Shown: in pieces, positions 1 through 7,976 of the stretch
Position numbering within the stretch: position 1 is the stretch's first letter
How the letters are laid out: each line of letters starts with the position of its first letter
Assembly (NCBI RefSeq): GCF_011074955.1
Contig: NZ_WUQJ01000005.1
Location: 62,001 to 126,000 of the forward strand
From: Marinobacter caseinilyticus
GTDB lineage: Bacteria > Pseudomonadota > Gammaproteobacteria > Pseudomonadales > Oleiphilaceae
Length of the DNA: 64,000 bases
Direction: 5' to 3'
Notes under the pieces: model-generated
Database searches by the model: none
Seen by the model: only the letters and a program-made list of their open reading frames with translations
What the model was told of the DNA's origin: nothing
Program-made: the position numbers and the translations under genes

Positions 1-681
1 CAACAGCACCGGGGCCTGACCACCGGATTCCTGGGCGGCGACCATTCCCTGAAACCAAAAATCGATCAGATCCGGCGGACGATCGCCGGCGATCTTAGCA
101 ATCTGGATGCCTCCAGCCTGTCGCACCACGACCGCTGGCAGGCGTTTTCAGACCATTGGTCAAGGCTTGAAGGCGCCAGCCTGTCATTGCCTGTGACGGA
201 TAACCTGAAACAGCATAATCAATTACTGGCCAATGTACTGCCACTGATTGAAGACATCGCGGCGCAGCATGCGTTGTTGTTCCTGACACAGCCCGGTGAT
301 GGTGTGGCAACGCTCTGGCGCGAATTGCTGTACACCACGGAGTGGCTGGGCCAGGCACGGGCGCTGGGCACTGGTATTGCCGCTGCAGGTCAGAGCACGG
401 GCGTCGAGCGCATCCGACTGGGTTTTCTCTGTGAGCGCATCCGGGCACTGTCCACCACCGCCCACACCGACCTGGCCGGGCACAGCCAGACCGGCTCATT
501 ATCCCTGAAAGAAGCCAGCCAGACAGTCGCAACCCTGTTGTCGATTATCGACACCGAATTCCTGTCTGAATCAGCACCGAAGCTGCCCGCCAGCACGTAC
601 TTCGACCAGGCCACCAAGGCCATTGGAGCCCAGTTCGCGGTCGTTGATGAAATGCTCCTGGCATTGCAGCACCACGTCTGA
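1..681 (+). CDS. NIT-like sensory domain protein, 3' part (partial)
   Basis: The open frame enters from the left edge and ends at TGA 679-681, so at least 226 residues are present and the start is missing. The visible part begins QQHRGLTTGFLGGD, which resembles the N-terminal signature of NIT (nitrate/nitrite-sensing type) helical bundles, and the rest is predicted all-helical with no HAMP, signalling or catalytic domain before the stop. NIT domains normally sit in the periplasmic or cytosolic sensor part of receptors and regulators. A stand-alone NIT protein, or the tail of a longer sensor, is the likeliest reading. The family call rests on one motif and overall helix pattern, so it is moderate at best. 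Cysteine is scarce (one, in FLCERI) and no metal site is evident. Confidence 0.55.
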   Translation, partial: QQHRGLTTGFLGGDHSLKPKIDQIRRTIAGDLSNLDASSLSHHDRWQAFSDHWSRLEGASLSLPVTDNLKQHNQLLANVLPLIEDIAAQHALLFLTQPGDGVATLWRELLYTTEWLGQARALGTGIAAAGQSTGVERIRLGFLCERIRALSTTAHTDLAGHSQTGSLSLKEASQTVATLLSIIDTEFLSESAPKLPASTYFDQATKAIGAQFAVVDEMLLALQHHV

Positions 682-722
682 CCTGCGGCGGGCAAACACA
701 CGCCAGGGTGTTGCCTGACCGA

Positions 723-1001
723 TCAGGACGCGCAGTGGCGCTTGCCCAAGAGGACACGGGCACCACCGGAACCGGTACGTTCAATGTGGCGCACCCCGGC
801 GTCCAAGGCACACATCTCGCCGGCCTGAAAAGTCGTCACACCCTTCTCTGTGGCCAGCGTGAACGGGCCTTGCTGAACCAGAAGCAACACGTCGAAGGCA
901 TGGGTGTGCAAGTCACCATCAGCGTGGGGCTCGTAGTCTTTGACCAACGGCGCCTCGAACCCCTTGTCTCGCAGCAGTTGCCTGAACAGGTTTTCATTCA
1001 C
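723..1001 (-). CDS. Small cupin-domain protein
   Basis: A 92-residue single-domain cupin. The two cupin motifs are visible as HADGDLHTHAFDVLLLVQQG (motif 1, with the expected two His and a Glu/Asp-type position) and GEMCALDAGVRHIERTG (motif 2, with the last metal-ligand His). The fold would be a metal-binding beta-barrel in the cytosol, but the substrate cannot be told. The start is GTG at 1001, placed after a purine-rich AAAAGGGG stretch. It stands alone between the partial sensor and yqeY, transcribed convergently to the sensor with about 40 bases between stops. Family assignment is good, function open. Confidence 0.8.
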   Translation of the reverse strand: MNENLFRQLLRDKGFEAPLVKDYEPHADGDLHTHAFDVLLLVQQGPFTLATEKGVTTFQAGEMCALDAGVRHIERTGSGGARVLLGKRHCAS

Positions 1002-1289
1002 GTTCCAGTCCCCTTTTCCTCTTGAACAGCATCCACAATCGGATCAGATTGACGTTGATCAACCGGAATTGATCGAACAACAATCGACGAGTCCATTTAT
1101 TATAAGATATTGAGTCGAAACCACCCCTGGAAGATATTGCCTGGATCCGATCGCGGCCGCTTCCCCTCAAACGGTTTCACACTGGGCGAGCATCAAGAAA
1201 ACCGCTCCGGATTTTGGACAACAAATCGTCCTCTGCGGGTTTGTTTTACGCTAAGGTAGCCCCTCAACATGTCCCACAGGAGATTAGTC

Positions 1290-1745
1290 ATGACCGCCCC
1301 GTCACTCAAGGAAACCCTCAGCAGCGCCGTAAAAGACGCCATGCGCAAGAAGGACAAACTCCGCCTTGTTACCCTGCGCATGGCTCAGGCTGCCATCAAA
1401 CAGATCGAGATTGATGAACGCCGCGAGCTGGGCGATGAGGAAGTCTTAAAGGTGCTGGACAAGATGCTGAAACAGCGCCGAGACGCGGCCAGTCAATACG
1501 ATGGTGCCGGTCGCGCAGAACTGGCCGACAAGGAACGGGCAGAAATGGTAATTATCGAAGAGTTCATGCCCGCCGCCCTTACCGAGGACGAACTGGACGG
1601 CCTGATCCATCAGGCGATCAGCGCCACCGGCGCGCAGAGCATGCAGGACATGGGCAGTGTGATGAACACCCTGCGGCCCCAGGTGCTTGGTCGCGTCGAA
1701 ATGGGCCACCTGAGCAAAAAGGTTCGGGCGGCACTGTCAGGTTAA
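1290..1745 (+). CDS. GatB/YqeY domain-containing protein
   Basis: A 151-residue YqeY-family protein. The family resembles the tRNA-binding tail domain of GatB, the amidotransferase subunit that makes Gln-tRNA or Asn-tRNA, but stand-alone YqeY has no proven reaction. The N-terminal helical part (LKETLSSAVKDAMRKKDKLR, then LRMAQAAIKQIEIDER) and the C-terminal GatB-like part (ALTEDELDGLIHQAI, then MGSVMNTLRPQVLGRVEMG) are both complete. The start at 1290 has AGGAG upstream; an earlier ATG at 1269 lacks a good site. In many gammaproteobacteria yqeY lies between rpsU and dnaG; here neither neighbour is present, so the gene has been relocated or stands alone. Confidence 0.9.
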   Translation: MTAPSLKETLSSAVKDAMRKKDKLRLVTLRMAQAAIKQIEIDERRELGDEEVLKVLDKMLKQRRDAASQYDGAGRAELADKERAEMVIIEEFMPAALTEDELDGLIHQAISATGAQSMQDMGSVMNTLRPQVLGRVEMGHLSKKVRAALSG

Positions 1746-1910
1746 CGCCGCTCGTTGCAACCCGCATTTTGCCAGGCCATGGCGGCCACATTCTGGTGAC
1801 TACCATCGGGTTGCCACAAACGCATTCGCCGCACACTGACCCACGAGGTGTGCGGCGAATCCACAAGGCTCGCAAATCAGGTTACGATTGGCTCGCCACC
1901 GGCTGACCGG

Positions 1911-2663
1911 TCAAGATACCCGCCAGCGCATCGGATGGCTCTGCTTCAGTACGCCCTGATCGTCCCAGTCATCCCAAGCGGTAAATGGAATGCCCTGTTC
2001 ATCACCGATGGTCATCAGCCGCTTGCCCCAGGCGGCTTTCATGTGCTCCAGCCGGTCCTGAAATGCAGCTTCTTCCTGATAACGGATACCACCGCCCTGG
2101 ACGCCGTAGCTGACCTGAGGCGCCAATACTTCAAACCCCACGTAATAGAGCGAGGAATGAATGGGCCAGAGCCAATCCACCATATTCCCCGCCCGGCCAA
2201 ACGGCATAAAGGCCGCCTCCGGCGAGCCAGTGGTGACGGAGAGTATCGCCTTCTTGCCCTGAAAGCAGCCGCGATTGTACCGCATGCTACCGGAGTAGAG
2301 CCCCCCATATACCAATACGCGATCAAACCAGCCTTTCAGCACTGCGGGCTGGGCATGCCACCACAGCGGGAACTGAAAGATAACAAGGTGCGCCCAGTCC
2401 AGCCGAGCGATTTCCCGCTTCACATCCTGCGACAACGTCCCCTTTTCGAAGTGGGCTCGCTGCTCCGTTAATGGCGCAAAATACTGATGATCTACCCGAT
2501 CTGTGTAATGTGAAGCCCGCTCTACCGGATCAAACTCTTCACCGTACAGGTCATCCAACTCTACTGCGTGACCCGCACACTGCAGGTGGTGTATCGCAAC
2601 GTTCACCTGGCCGCCATTAAAAGACGCTCGCTCTGGATGAGCCAGTACGATCAGCACGTTCAT
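1911..2663 (-). CDS. Flavodoxin-fold NAD(P)H dehydrogenase (quinone)
   Basis: A 250-residue member of the NQO1/KefF/YwrO family, which binds FMN or FAD and reduces quinones with two electrons from NAD(P)H in the cytosol. Visible are the flavin phosphate loop near the start (VLIVLAHPERASFNGG), the family block around residues 95-125 (HLVIFQFPLWWHAQPAVLKGWFDRVL) and the glycine-rich TTGSPEAAF segment. ATG 2663 follows AGGAG at a good distance; upstream in-frame ATG has no such site. The divergent LysR gene begins about 120 bases away, a classic arrangement in which the regulator controls the enzyme in response to a quinone or electrophile. Confidence 0.88.
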   Translation of the reverse strand: MNVLIVLAHPERASFNGGQVNVAIHHLQCAGHAVELDDLYGEEFDPVERASHYTDRVDHQYFAPLTEQRAHFEKGTLSQDVKREIARLDWAHLVIFQFPLWWHAQPAVLKGWFDRVLVYGGLYSGSMRYNRGCFQGKKAILSVTTGSPEAAFMPFGRAGNMVDWLWPIHSSLYYVGFEVLAPQVSYGVQGGGIRYQEEAAFQDRLEHMKAAWGKRLMTIGDEQGIPFTAWDDWDDQGVLKQSHPMRWRVS

Positions 2664-2784
2664 AATGCGTTTCTCCTGTTGCAAACGTTTTCTCGCGCAT
2701 CGAATTGCTATTGCATCGCTTCAGGAACAGCCTATGCTGTTCTTAGGCGCACAGGAATTACCCAATAATGAGAATTGAGTTTGC
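2664..2784. promoter_or_regulatory. Divergent promoter/operator between quinone reductase and LysR gene
   Basis: This 121-base region separates two head-to-head start codons and is AT-richer than the genes. It holds GCATCG direct repeats spaced by ten bases (gcatcg-aattgctatt-gcatcg), a candidate LysR-type site with the ATTGC..GCAAT-like flavour seen in such operators. The exact boxes are inference. Confidence 0.5.
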
Positions 2785-3681
2785 ATGGATGAACATCGTA
2801 TTCGCTGGGATGATCTTCAGATTGTCCGGGCTATCTCAGAAACCGGTTCCCTGTCCGGTGCGGGCCGAAAGCTGGGCGTCAGCCACGCCACAGTGTTCCG
2901 TAGGCTCACCGATATGGAACAGCGTTTGGGCGTTACCCTGTTCGAACGGTCTCGCAGCGGATACACACCGAACCTGGCGGGCGAAGACCTCGCCGCCGTT
3001 GCGGCGCGAGTCGAAGCCGACATCGTGGGAGCAGAACGCCGGCTAGCCGGGCAAGACCTCAAACTTTCAGGCACCATTCGAGTGACCACCACGGACACCT
3101 TGTTCGCAGGGTTGCTCGCGCCGTTATTCAATGATTTTCGAGGGGATTACCCCGACATCGAGCTGGAAGTGGTGATTTCCAATCAGGTCCAGAGTCTGAG
3201 CAAACGAGAAGCAGACATTGCCATCCGTCCTACCCACAGGCCTCCGGAAACCCTGATTGGCCGACAAGTTGGAAACATTGAACAAGCCGTCTACGGCCAA
3301 CGAGCACACTGGAAAAACACCCGGGTGCCTCTGAACAGACTGTCAGAGCACACCTGGACGGGCCCCGACAAACACATGGGCAACACCGCGCTCGAAGCCT
3401 GGATGACCCGGCAGGGACTGGCTGATCGGTGCAACTACCGCGTCGATTCCATGCTTGGCATGCAGACAGCGGTCCGCTGCGGGACCGATCTGGCGGTGTT
3501 ACCTTGTTATCTGGGGGATCGGGACCCGGAACTCAGGCGGCTGACAACTTCCCTGCCGGAATTGGCCACGCCACTGTGGTTGCTGACCCACCCGGATTTG
3601 CGCCGGGTAAGCCGAATTCGCGTGTTACTGGAGGCCATTGGAGACAACACTCGAACCGCATTAGCGCAAGGGCAAACATGA
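2785..3681 (+). CDS. LysR-family transcriptional regulator
   Basis: 298 residues, the normal LysR length. An N-terminal winged helix-turn-helix (about residues 8-65; AISETGSLSGAGRKLGVSHA then FRRLTDMEQRLGVTLFERS) is followed by the periplasmic-binding-protein-like effector domain from about residue 90 (LSGTIRVTTTDTLFAGLLAP). It would bind DNA as a tetramer and respond to a small molecule. The divergent flavin quinone reductase at 1911-2663 is the expected target. The start ATG lies just after an AT-rich tract without a strong ribosome site, as is common for autoregulated LysR genes. Confidence 0.92.
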   Translation: MDEHRIRWDDLQIVRAISETGSLSGAGRKLGVSHATVFRRLTDMEQRLGVTLFERSRSGYTPNLAGEDLAAVAARVEADIVGAERRLAGQDLKLSGTIRVTTTDTLFAGLLAPLFNDFRGDYPDIELEVVISNQVQSLSKREADIAIRPTHRPPETLIGRQVGNIEQAVYGQRAHWKNTRVPLNRLSEHTWTGPDKHMGNTALEAWMTRQGLADRCNYRVDSMLGMQTAVRCGTDLAVLPCYLGDRDPELRRLTTSLPELATPLWLLTHPDLRRVSRIRVLLEAIGDNTRTALAQGQT

Positions 3682-3997
3682 GTCCTGGCAGATTGTGTGG
3701 AAACGGGAATCGGGCGACACTCATCCCGACTCGATTTGCTGACAGCAAGAAACATTCGGCACAGGCGTTTTATTTGGTTTGTGCCCACGCTTGGGAGCCG
3801 TCGCATACCTCTCAGGCAGCGCACCGTCGTGCACCACCCGCTTTGCCGCCATGATGATGGCCCTGGCCCAACCGCGAGTAAGGGTGAGAAGCATAACGCC
3901 AAAGGCATCCGGTTCCTGTTGATGCCGTTCAAGGAACTCGCCGGGAGTCCGGATCAGAAACGGTCCGGGAGGGCTGGTATCCAGAGCCCTTCGCTTA

Positions 3998-4198
3998 CTA
4001 TTTTTTGAACACGAGAAAGCCACCGGCCACGGCCGCGGCGGCGCCACCGATCAGATACCACATGGTTTCATCGGTGAACCGGCCGGTCAGTGATTCGGTG
4101 AGCTGGTTGCCGACAGACTGGCTGGCCTGATAGCCGAAATACAACAAGGCGATACCCACCACCAGCAACACCAATCCCACGAGCTTTGAACTTGCCAT
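3998..4198 (-). CDS. DUF3185-like small membrane protein
   Basis: A 66-residue two-helix membrane protein: SSKLVGLVLLVVGIALLYFG near the start, a short polar loop with QSVGNQLTESLTGRFTDETM, and a second helix YLIGGAAAAVAGGFLVF ending in KK. This pattern matches the DUF3185 family, whose role is unknown. Two in-frame ATGs exist; the one at 4204 sits directly against AGGAG, so the ATG at 4198 (AGGAG-ATGTCG-ATG) is the better start. It is a single gene, convergent with the LysR gene, with about 310 bases of otherwise unassigned DNA between. Confidence 0.75.
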   Translation of the reverse strand: MASSKLVGLVLLVVGIALLYFGYQASQSVGNQLTESLTGRFTDETMWYLIGGAAAAVAGGFLVFKK

Positions 4199-4510
4199 CG
4201 ACATCTCCTTTCATGCGCTTTGCTAAAAATGGAAGCAAGCTTGACACCGGATCGGGTGATCGGCAAGTTCCGAACCTTGGTAGTGCCCGGTAACTGTCTG
4301 CAATGGCAACGATGGGAAGGTCGTCTCAGGTGGCGATGAGGCTTTGTGGCATCGAGAGAACCGGTCGGATTGGGCTGCGGCAAAACGTCCCCAACAGACG
4401 CAAGTTCCCCGCATGCTGCCATTACGTTGAGGCGGCCGGGTGTCGCGGGAGCCCACCCGGCCTTCCGCCGCGACGGCCTCTTACCCAGCGCCAGCTACCG
4501 GGCCATCCTT

Positions 4511-4606
4511 TGTAGCCGATGCTTCAGCTTCGGAGGGCCTGCCAGGGCCCCCGGGGAACAGCCCGGCAGGCCAGACGCCTGCTCCGAAGCTGAAGCATCG
4601 GCTACA
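4511..4606. repeat. Large REP-like inverted repeat
   Basis: Two perfect 25-base arms (4511-4535 and 4582-4606) enclose a second near-perfect stem (about 4536-4548 with 4561-4572). The arm starts TGTAGCCGATGCTTCAGC. A close single arm recurs at 46394-46417, so this is a dispersed element and not just a terminator. It lies in the 500-base gap between the DUF3185 and SRPBCC genes, where it could also stop transcription from the right. Confidence 0.85.
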
Positions 4607-4700
4607 TTCGCTGACGGCAATGCTTGGCGACCCGTAGCAACGCCTGCGGTTTCATACCAAACCTCCCTGCATCTGACATTCCGGCCAGGCGTGCCGGTTT

Positions 4701-5135
4701 CTAGAGCCGTTCAATGGCCTTGAGCAGGGATGCAAAGGCCCGGGAGAATTGCTTCTCTGCTAGTTTGTCCAATACCCGCCCAAGAAGCGGAATCGTAATA
4801 CGGCCCTCGGATATCCAGGTCACATGGGTGCCCTCACCTTCAGGCCGTAAAACAATCTCGCCCCGGGTATGCAACATGGGCAGCGGGCTCGATTTTTCGA
4901 TGAGGAAATGCATCACAACCGGTCGCTCAAACCGGGTAATCCGTTCAGTCAGTTCGAGCGGACCGACACCGATCACACGCAGCGCGCCTGTACCGTTTCG
5001 CTCGGCTTCGCCCGCCTCCACCAGCACGGACGTATCGACACCGGGGAATTGTTGGTAGCTGGCATGGTCGGCGATGGCCTCAAAAACCGCCTCGATGTCT
5101 TTAGCGAGTGTGCGCTCAACCTGGATACAAAACAT
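4701..5135 (-). CDS. SRPBCC (START-like/polyketide cyclase) family protein
   Basis: A 144-residue single-domain SRPBCC protein, the helix-grip fold that forms a hydrophobic ligand pocket. Typical features are the N-terminal strand and helix (VERTLAKDIEAVFEAIADHASYQQF), the long antiparallel sheet (ERITRFERPVVMHFLIEKSS; GEIVLRPEGEGTHVTWI) and the long C-terminal helix (EKQFSRAFASLLKAIERL). Ligand and reaction are unknown; homologues include aromatase/cyclase-like and coenzyme Q-binding proteins. The ATG at 5135 follows GGAG. It stands alone, divergent from the deoxyribosyltransferase with about 185 bases between starts. Confidence 0.85.
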   Translation of the reverse strand: MFCIQVERTLAKDIEAVFEAIADHASYQQFPGVDTSVLVEAGEAERNGTGALRVIGVGPLELTERITRFERPVVMHFLIEKSSPLPMLHTRGEIVLRPEGEGTHVTWISEGRITIPLLGRVLDKLAEKQFSRAFASLLKAIERL

Positions 5136-5319
5136 GGAGGCTCCTTAAACGTAAAACGGACGGCGGCACTTATCGTAAACGTCCGTGAGCACAAAACCCA
5201 GCCGGCCTGATGTACGGCTGAGGATCTCGTCCGGCGAACCCATACCCGATGCCGCCCTTGCCGGAACCCCGCACCCGCGATATACACTGCACGGAATCAC
5301 TGTCTGAACAGGAATCGCC

Positions 5320-5874
5320 GTGAGTATCCCCAACCGCATTTATCTGGCCGGCCCGGAAGTGTTTTTCTCCCACGACGAGCACCGGGCCATTGTCACCGAG
5401 AAAAAACGCCTACTTGATGAATTCGGCCTCGTCGGCGTGGACCCGCTGGACACGGCACTGGCGTTCACCGCACAAGATTCAAAACAGGCGCGCGGATTCC
5501 GGATTTACCGGGCCAATCGCGAATTGATGGACGGCTGCGACGCCGTCATAGCCAACCTCACACCGTTTCGGGGCATCAGTGCCGATCCCGGCACCGTGTT
5601 CGAGGTGGGCTATATGATTGGTCAGGGCAAGCCGGCCATCGGCTTTACCCTGGATGACCGCAATTACCAAGCGCGCGCCGGGGCGACGCCAAACGACGCG
5701 CAGGGGTATGCCATTGAAGATTTCGAGCTGAGCGACAACCTGATGATTGAGTGCGGAATCACCGAGTCGGGTGGGCGGGTTTTTACGGCCCAAGGCGGCA
5801 CAGAACACCGCTATTTTACCAGTGAACTGTTCCAACGCTGCGTTGAAGCTTTGCGGAGTGGATTTACGGATTAG
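5320..5874 (+). CDS. Nucleoside 2-deoxyribosyltransferase
   Basis: A 184-residue enzyme of the family that moves a 2-deoxyribose between bases (or hydrolyses nucleotides) in purine and pyrimidine salvage. The fold signature is clear: IYLAGPEVFF at the start, a central DAVIANLTPFRGISADPGTVFEVGYMIGQGKP with the Glu that acts as nucleophile in the family, and a C-terminal region with CGITESGGRVF. The start is GTG 5320 following AGGAA. No other nucleotide-salvage genes adjoin it. Whether it is a true transferase or an N-glycosidase cannot be told from sequence. Confidence 0.88.
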   Translation: MSIPNRIYLAGPEVFFSHDEHRAIVTEKKRLLDEFGLVGVDPLDTALAFTAQDSKQARGFRIYRANRELMDGCDAVIANLTPFRGISADPGTVFEVGYMIGQGKPAIGFTLDDRNYQARAGATPNDAQGYAIEDFELSDNLMIECGITESGGRVFTAQGGTEHRYFTSELFQRCVEALRSGFTD

Positions 5875-6031
5875 CACGGTGTGATCGCGTCGTTTTTGAT
5901 AGGCTGGCATTCATCGGGTGGCGTAGCGGCCTCATGGATTGGCAGCGTATTGCACGGAGCACCGCCGAGACACAGACCCACACAAAACGCCCGGATGGTA
6001 TGAAATCAGACCACCGGTGATAACCAAGGAT

Positions 6032-6349
6032 ATGAGCCTGAGTACCATGCCAGCCAATGTAACAACCCGGATACTGCTCCGGTCCAAGCGCCTGAATATC
6101 TACCTGGTCCGTTACGCCCAGGGCCACAAGGTAGTGCCCCATGTGGACATGATTGCCCAAGGTCGCCTGTACAAGCTCAATTGTGTGCTGAAAAAGCCCA
6201 AGGCGGGCGGTGAGTTCGTGTGTGAGAAGAATGTGTTCAACCTGTTTGGCCGGGTGATTCTGTTCCGACCCGACTTGTATCAGCACCGGGTCTCCAGGAT
6301 CGAGCGCGGAAACCGGTGGCTGCTGAGCTTTGCCCTGACGGCCCGATAA
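6032..6349 (+). CDS. 2OG-Fe(II) oxygenase family protein
   Basis: A short (105-residue) protein with the double-stranded beta-helix core of 2-oxoglutarate/iron oxygenases. The iron triad can be read as His and Asp in VPHVDMI and a distal His in LYQHRVS, with Arg in the same block for 2-oxoglutarate, plus LNCVLKKPKAGGEFVCE as the strand between. ATG 6032 follows AAGGAT; a longer reading from 5939 has no site. It is shorter than most hydroxylases of the family and substrate is unknown. Downstream lies the decayed cold-shock gene in the opposite direction. Confidence 0.75.
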   Translation: MSLSTMPANVTTRILLRSKRLNIYLVRYAQGHKVVPHVDMIAQGRLYKLNCVLKKPKAGGEFVCEKNVFNLFGRVILFRPDLYQHRVSRIERGNRWLLSFALTAR

Positions 6350-6407
6350 TCCACCTGTGCTGGCGCGCGGCGGGCTACCAGATACCGGGCCTGCCTCACA
6401 GCAGTTC

Positions 6408-6740
6408 AAACACGTGCAGTGTGTTTTCAGCGGCGCCTTGTCTCTCACCCTTCGCCGCCTGTTTGTCCATCCAAGCCATAACGAAAGCCCACCACCCAAC
6501 TAACGGCAATCCAAATCCCGGGCGCGTTGCCAGCTCGATGGCTTGCCCCCCACATAGCGGAAACGGCGGGCCCTGATCCGGCCCTGCTTATCCCTCGCAA
6601 GGCTGAACGACACCTTCCGGTTCGCAACCGGCCGCCCAGAGCCCAGGCAACCCCGAATGTGAGCAAAGACCTTGTCTTCGCCTGCATCCGGCGAGAGAAA
6701 CCCAAAGCCTTTGGCGTCGTTCCAGGCGGTTAACTGTCCA
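6408..6740 (-). pseudogene. Remnant of a cold-shock/DUF1294 membrane protein
   Basis: On the minus strand, about 6740-6555 reads as a cold-shock-like domain (LTAWNDAKGFGFLSPDAGED, then KVFAHIRG), and about 6480-6408, in a different frame and after in-frame stops, reads as the DUF1294 end (MDKQAAKGERQGAAENTLHV, then FELL and a stop). The transmembrane part between them has been lost. The intact relative is at 44880-45521 in this window (LTAWSDDRGFGFITP; DKRAAIRGTQRTAENTLHLF). No start codon remains at the expected place. This is a decayed paralogue, seen directly in translated fragments. Confidence 0.8.
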
Positions 6741-6811
6741 GTGTTGTTCGACGTGTTCCGCCCGCCAGTGTCTGTTTTACTATGCCACTGTTTTGCTACG
6801 CCGCTGTTCCA

Positions 6812-7243
6812 CTATTTCGCTACGTGGCCCACGTAAGCCGCGACAAAGGCGGTTTCCTGGAATACTTTCAGCCCCGTCTGCGCAAAGGCGATTGGCAATG
6901 GGTTTGCGGACAGCGTGGCTTTGATCAGCGCCGGCGGGAGCATTGTGACGTCTAAATCCGTATCTGAAATCAACTGAATAGCCGCCTCCAGCTTGAAACT
7001 GATGGCACCACCGGCAAACTTACCTTTGGGCATACGCTCTTTTATCGCAACCTTACGAACCTCGTAGTCGACCATCAGTTCCGCAAAAGACGTCTGGAAC
7101 TCCAACAAATCTGCCCGGGAATGATTCTTCTTCAACGTCAGCTTGCGTACCTTGCATTCCGGTAAACTGAACTGCCCTTGATCCAGATTCAGCAGACAAA
7201 CAACGGCATCGCTGCCGGTCAGCTCAACACCACATACAATCAT
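6812..7243 (-). CDS. DUF3010 family protein
   Basis: A 143-residue protein matching the DUF3010 family of marine and enteric gammaproteobacteria: MIVCGVELTGSDAVVCLL at the start, the basic VRKLTLKKNHSRADLLEFQ block, KVAIKERMPKGKFAGGAISF in the middle and LKVFQETAFVAAYVG at the end. The fold resembles RNase H-like nucleases/kinases in having an N-terminal Asp/Glu-bearing strand, but no activity is known. The next gene upstream on the same strand (SEC-C protein) ends 20 bases before it, so the two probably form an operon. Confidence 0.88.
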   Translation of the reverse strand: MIVCGVELTGSDAVVCLLNLDQGQFSLPECKVRKLTLKKNHSRADLLEFQTSFAELMVDYEVRKVAIKERMPKGKFAGGAISFKLEAAIQLISDTDLDVTMLPPALIKATLSANPLPIAFAQTGLKVFQETAFVAAYVGHVAK

Positions 7244-7262
7244 GTCTGTTCCTCAAACCGCG

Positions 7263-7607
7263 TTAACCACAACACTTCTTGAATTTAAGGCCACTGCCGC
7301 AACTGCACGGATCGTTGCGCGAAGGCATTTTTTCGTGTTGAACGGTCGCACCCTTGTTTAGTATCGCGGTCAGTTCCGAAACGGATTCTACCGCACCCTC
7401 GCGGGTGTCGAGCGTAATATCAGCATGCAATTTGGCCTCCGCCACCAGCGCCTCAACTTCGTGCCGGCGTGCTTCACTGGTGACCACCAGGGTTAATGGA
7501 TGCTTCTTGCTGCCACTCTTTTTACTGGCGTTGGTCTGAAAGCCACCATAAGACGTGTGGTGCTGACGCGCATCCTGCCGGCCCTTGAAGAAAAATTTAT
7601 CTGACAT
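7263..7607 (-). CDS. SEC-C metal-binding protein, PBPRA1643 family
   Basis: A 114-residue protein ending in a SEC-C zinc-binding motif (RNDPCSCGSGLKFKKCCG), the metal site also found at the end of SecA. The N-terminal half carries the family opening (MSDKFFFKGRQDARQHHTSY) and a basic stretch with KKSGSKKHPL followed by a ferredoxin-like beta-alpha segment (LTLVVTSEARRHEVEALVAE). The start at ATG 7607 is preferred over the upstream frame because it matches the family. It precedes DUF3010 by 20 bases on the same strand, suggesting co-transcription. Function unknown. Confidence 0.85.
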   Translation of the reverse strand: MSDKFFFKGRQDARQHHTSYGGFQTNASKKSGSKKHPLTLVVTSEARRHEVEALVAEAKLHADITLDTREGAVESVSELTAILNKGATVQHEKMPSRNDPCSCGSGLKFKKCCG

Positions 7608-7976
7608 ACTAAAACCCTGGTGATTGAAAGAGGGAAAGCGAGCGTTCACGGAACGACTGACGACCGTCGACGCGGACTCCTTTTAGCATGCTTATGGGAT
7701 TGGTTATATAGCGAGGTGGGGAAAAATGAATCGCCAGCCACAATGCTGGCTCAGGCCCGGTCACCGGAACTGGCGCGTGTAGCGTAGTGGTTGTCTGAGA
7801 GGCAATGCAGTTCCCTCTTCATCGCTTGAAGTGCCGGGCAACCTGCAACACTGCAGGTCTTGAACAGCCATCCGTTGGGGCTGAATCGTTTTGCACCAGA
7901 AACGGACTTACGGACAGATTCGATCACATTACATCAATTCTGTCCGTATGCGCCTCTCGGAATCCGAGCCTAAGTT
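7608..7976. other. Intergenic region, no gene seen
   Basis: 370 bases between the SEC-C gene start and the stop of the flavin oxidoreductase. It would hold the promoter of the SEC-C/DUF3010 pair (AT-richer around 7690-7735). I see no coding remnant or clear repeat here. Confidence 0.6.

Noticed and set aside
3721..4047. A 108-codon minus-strand open frame overlapping the DUF3185 gene
   Set aside because: It has no ribosome site, overlaps a better-supported gene by 50 bases and shows no family motif.
6445..6705. A single 86-codon minus-strand gene
   Set aside because: It mixes frames of the cold-shock/DUF1294 remnant; only the separate fragments make sense.
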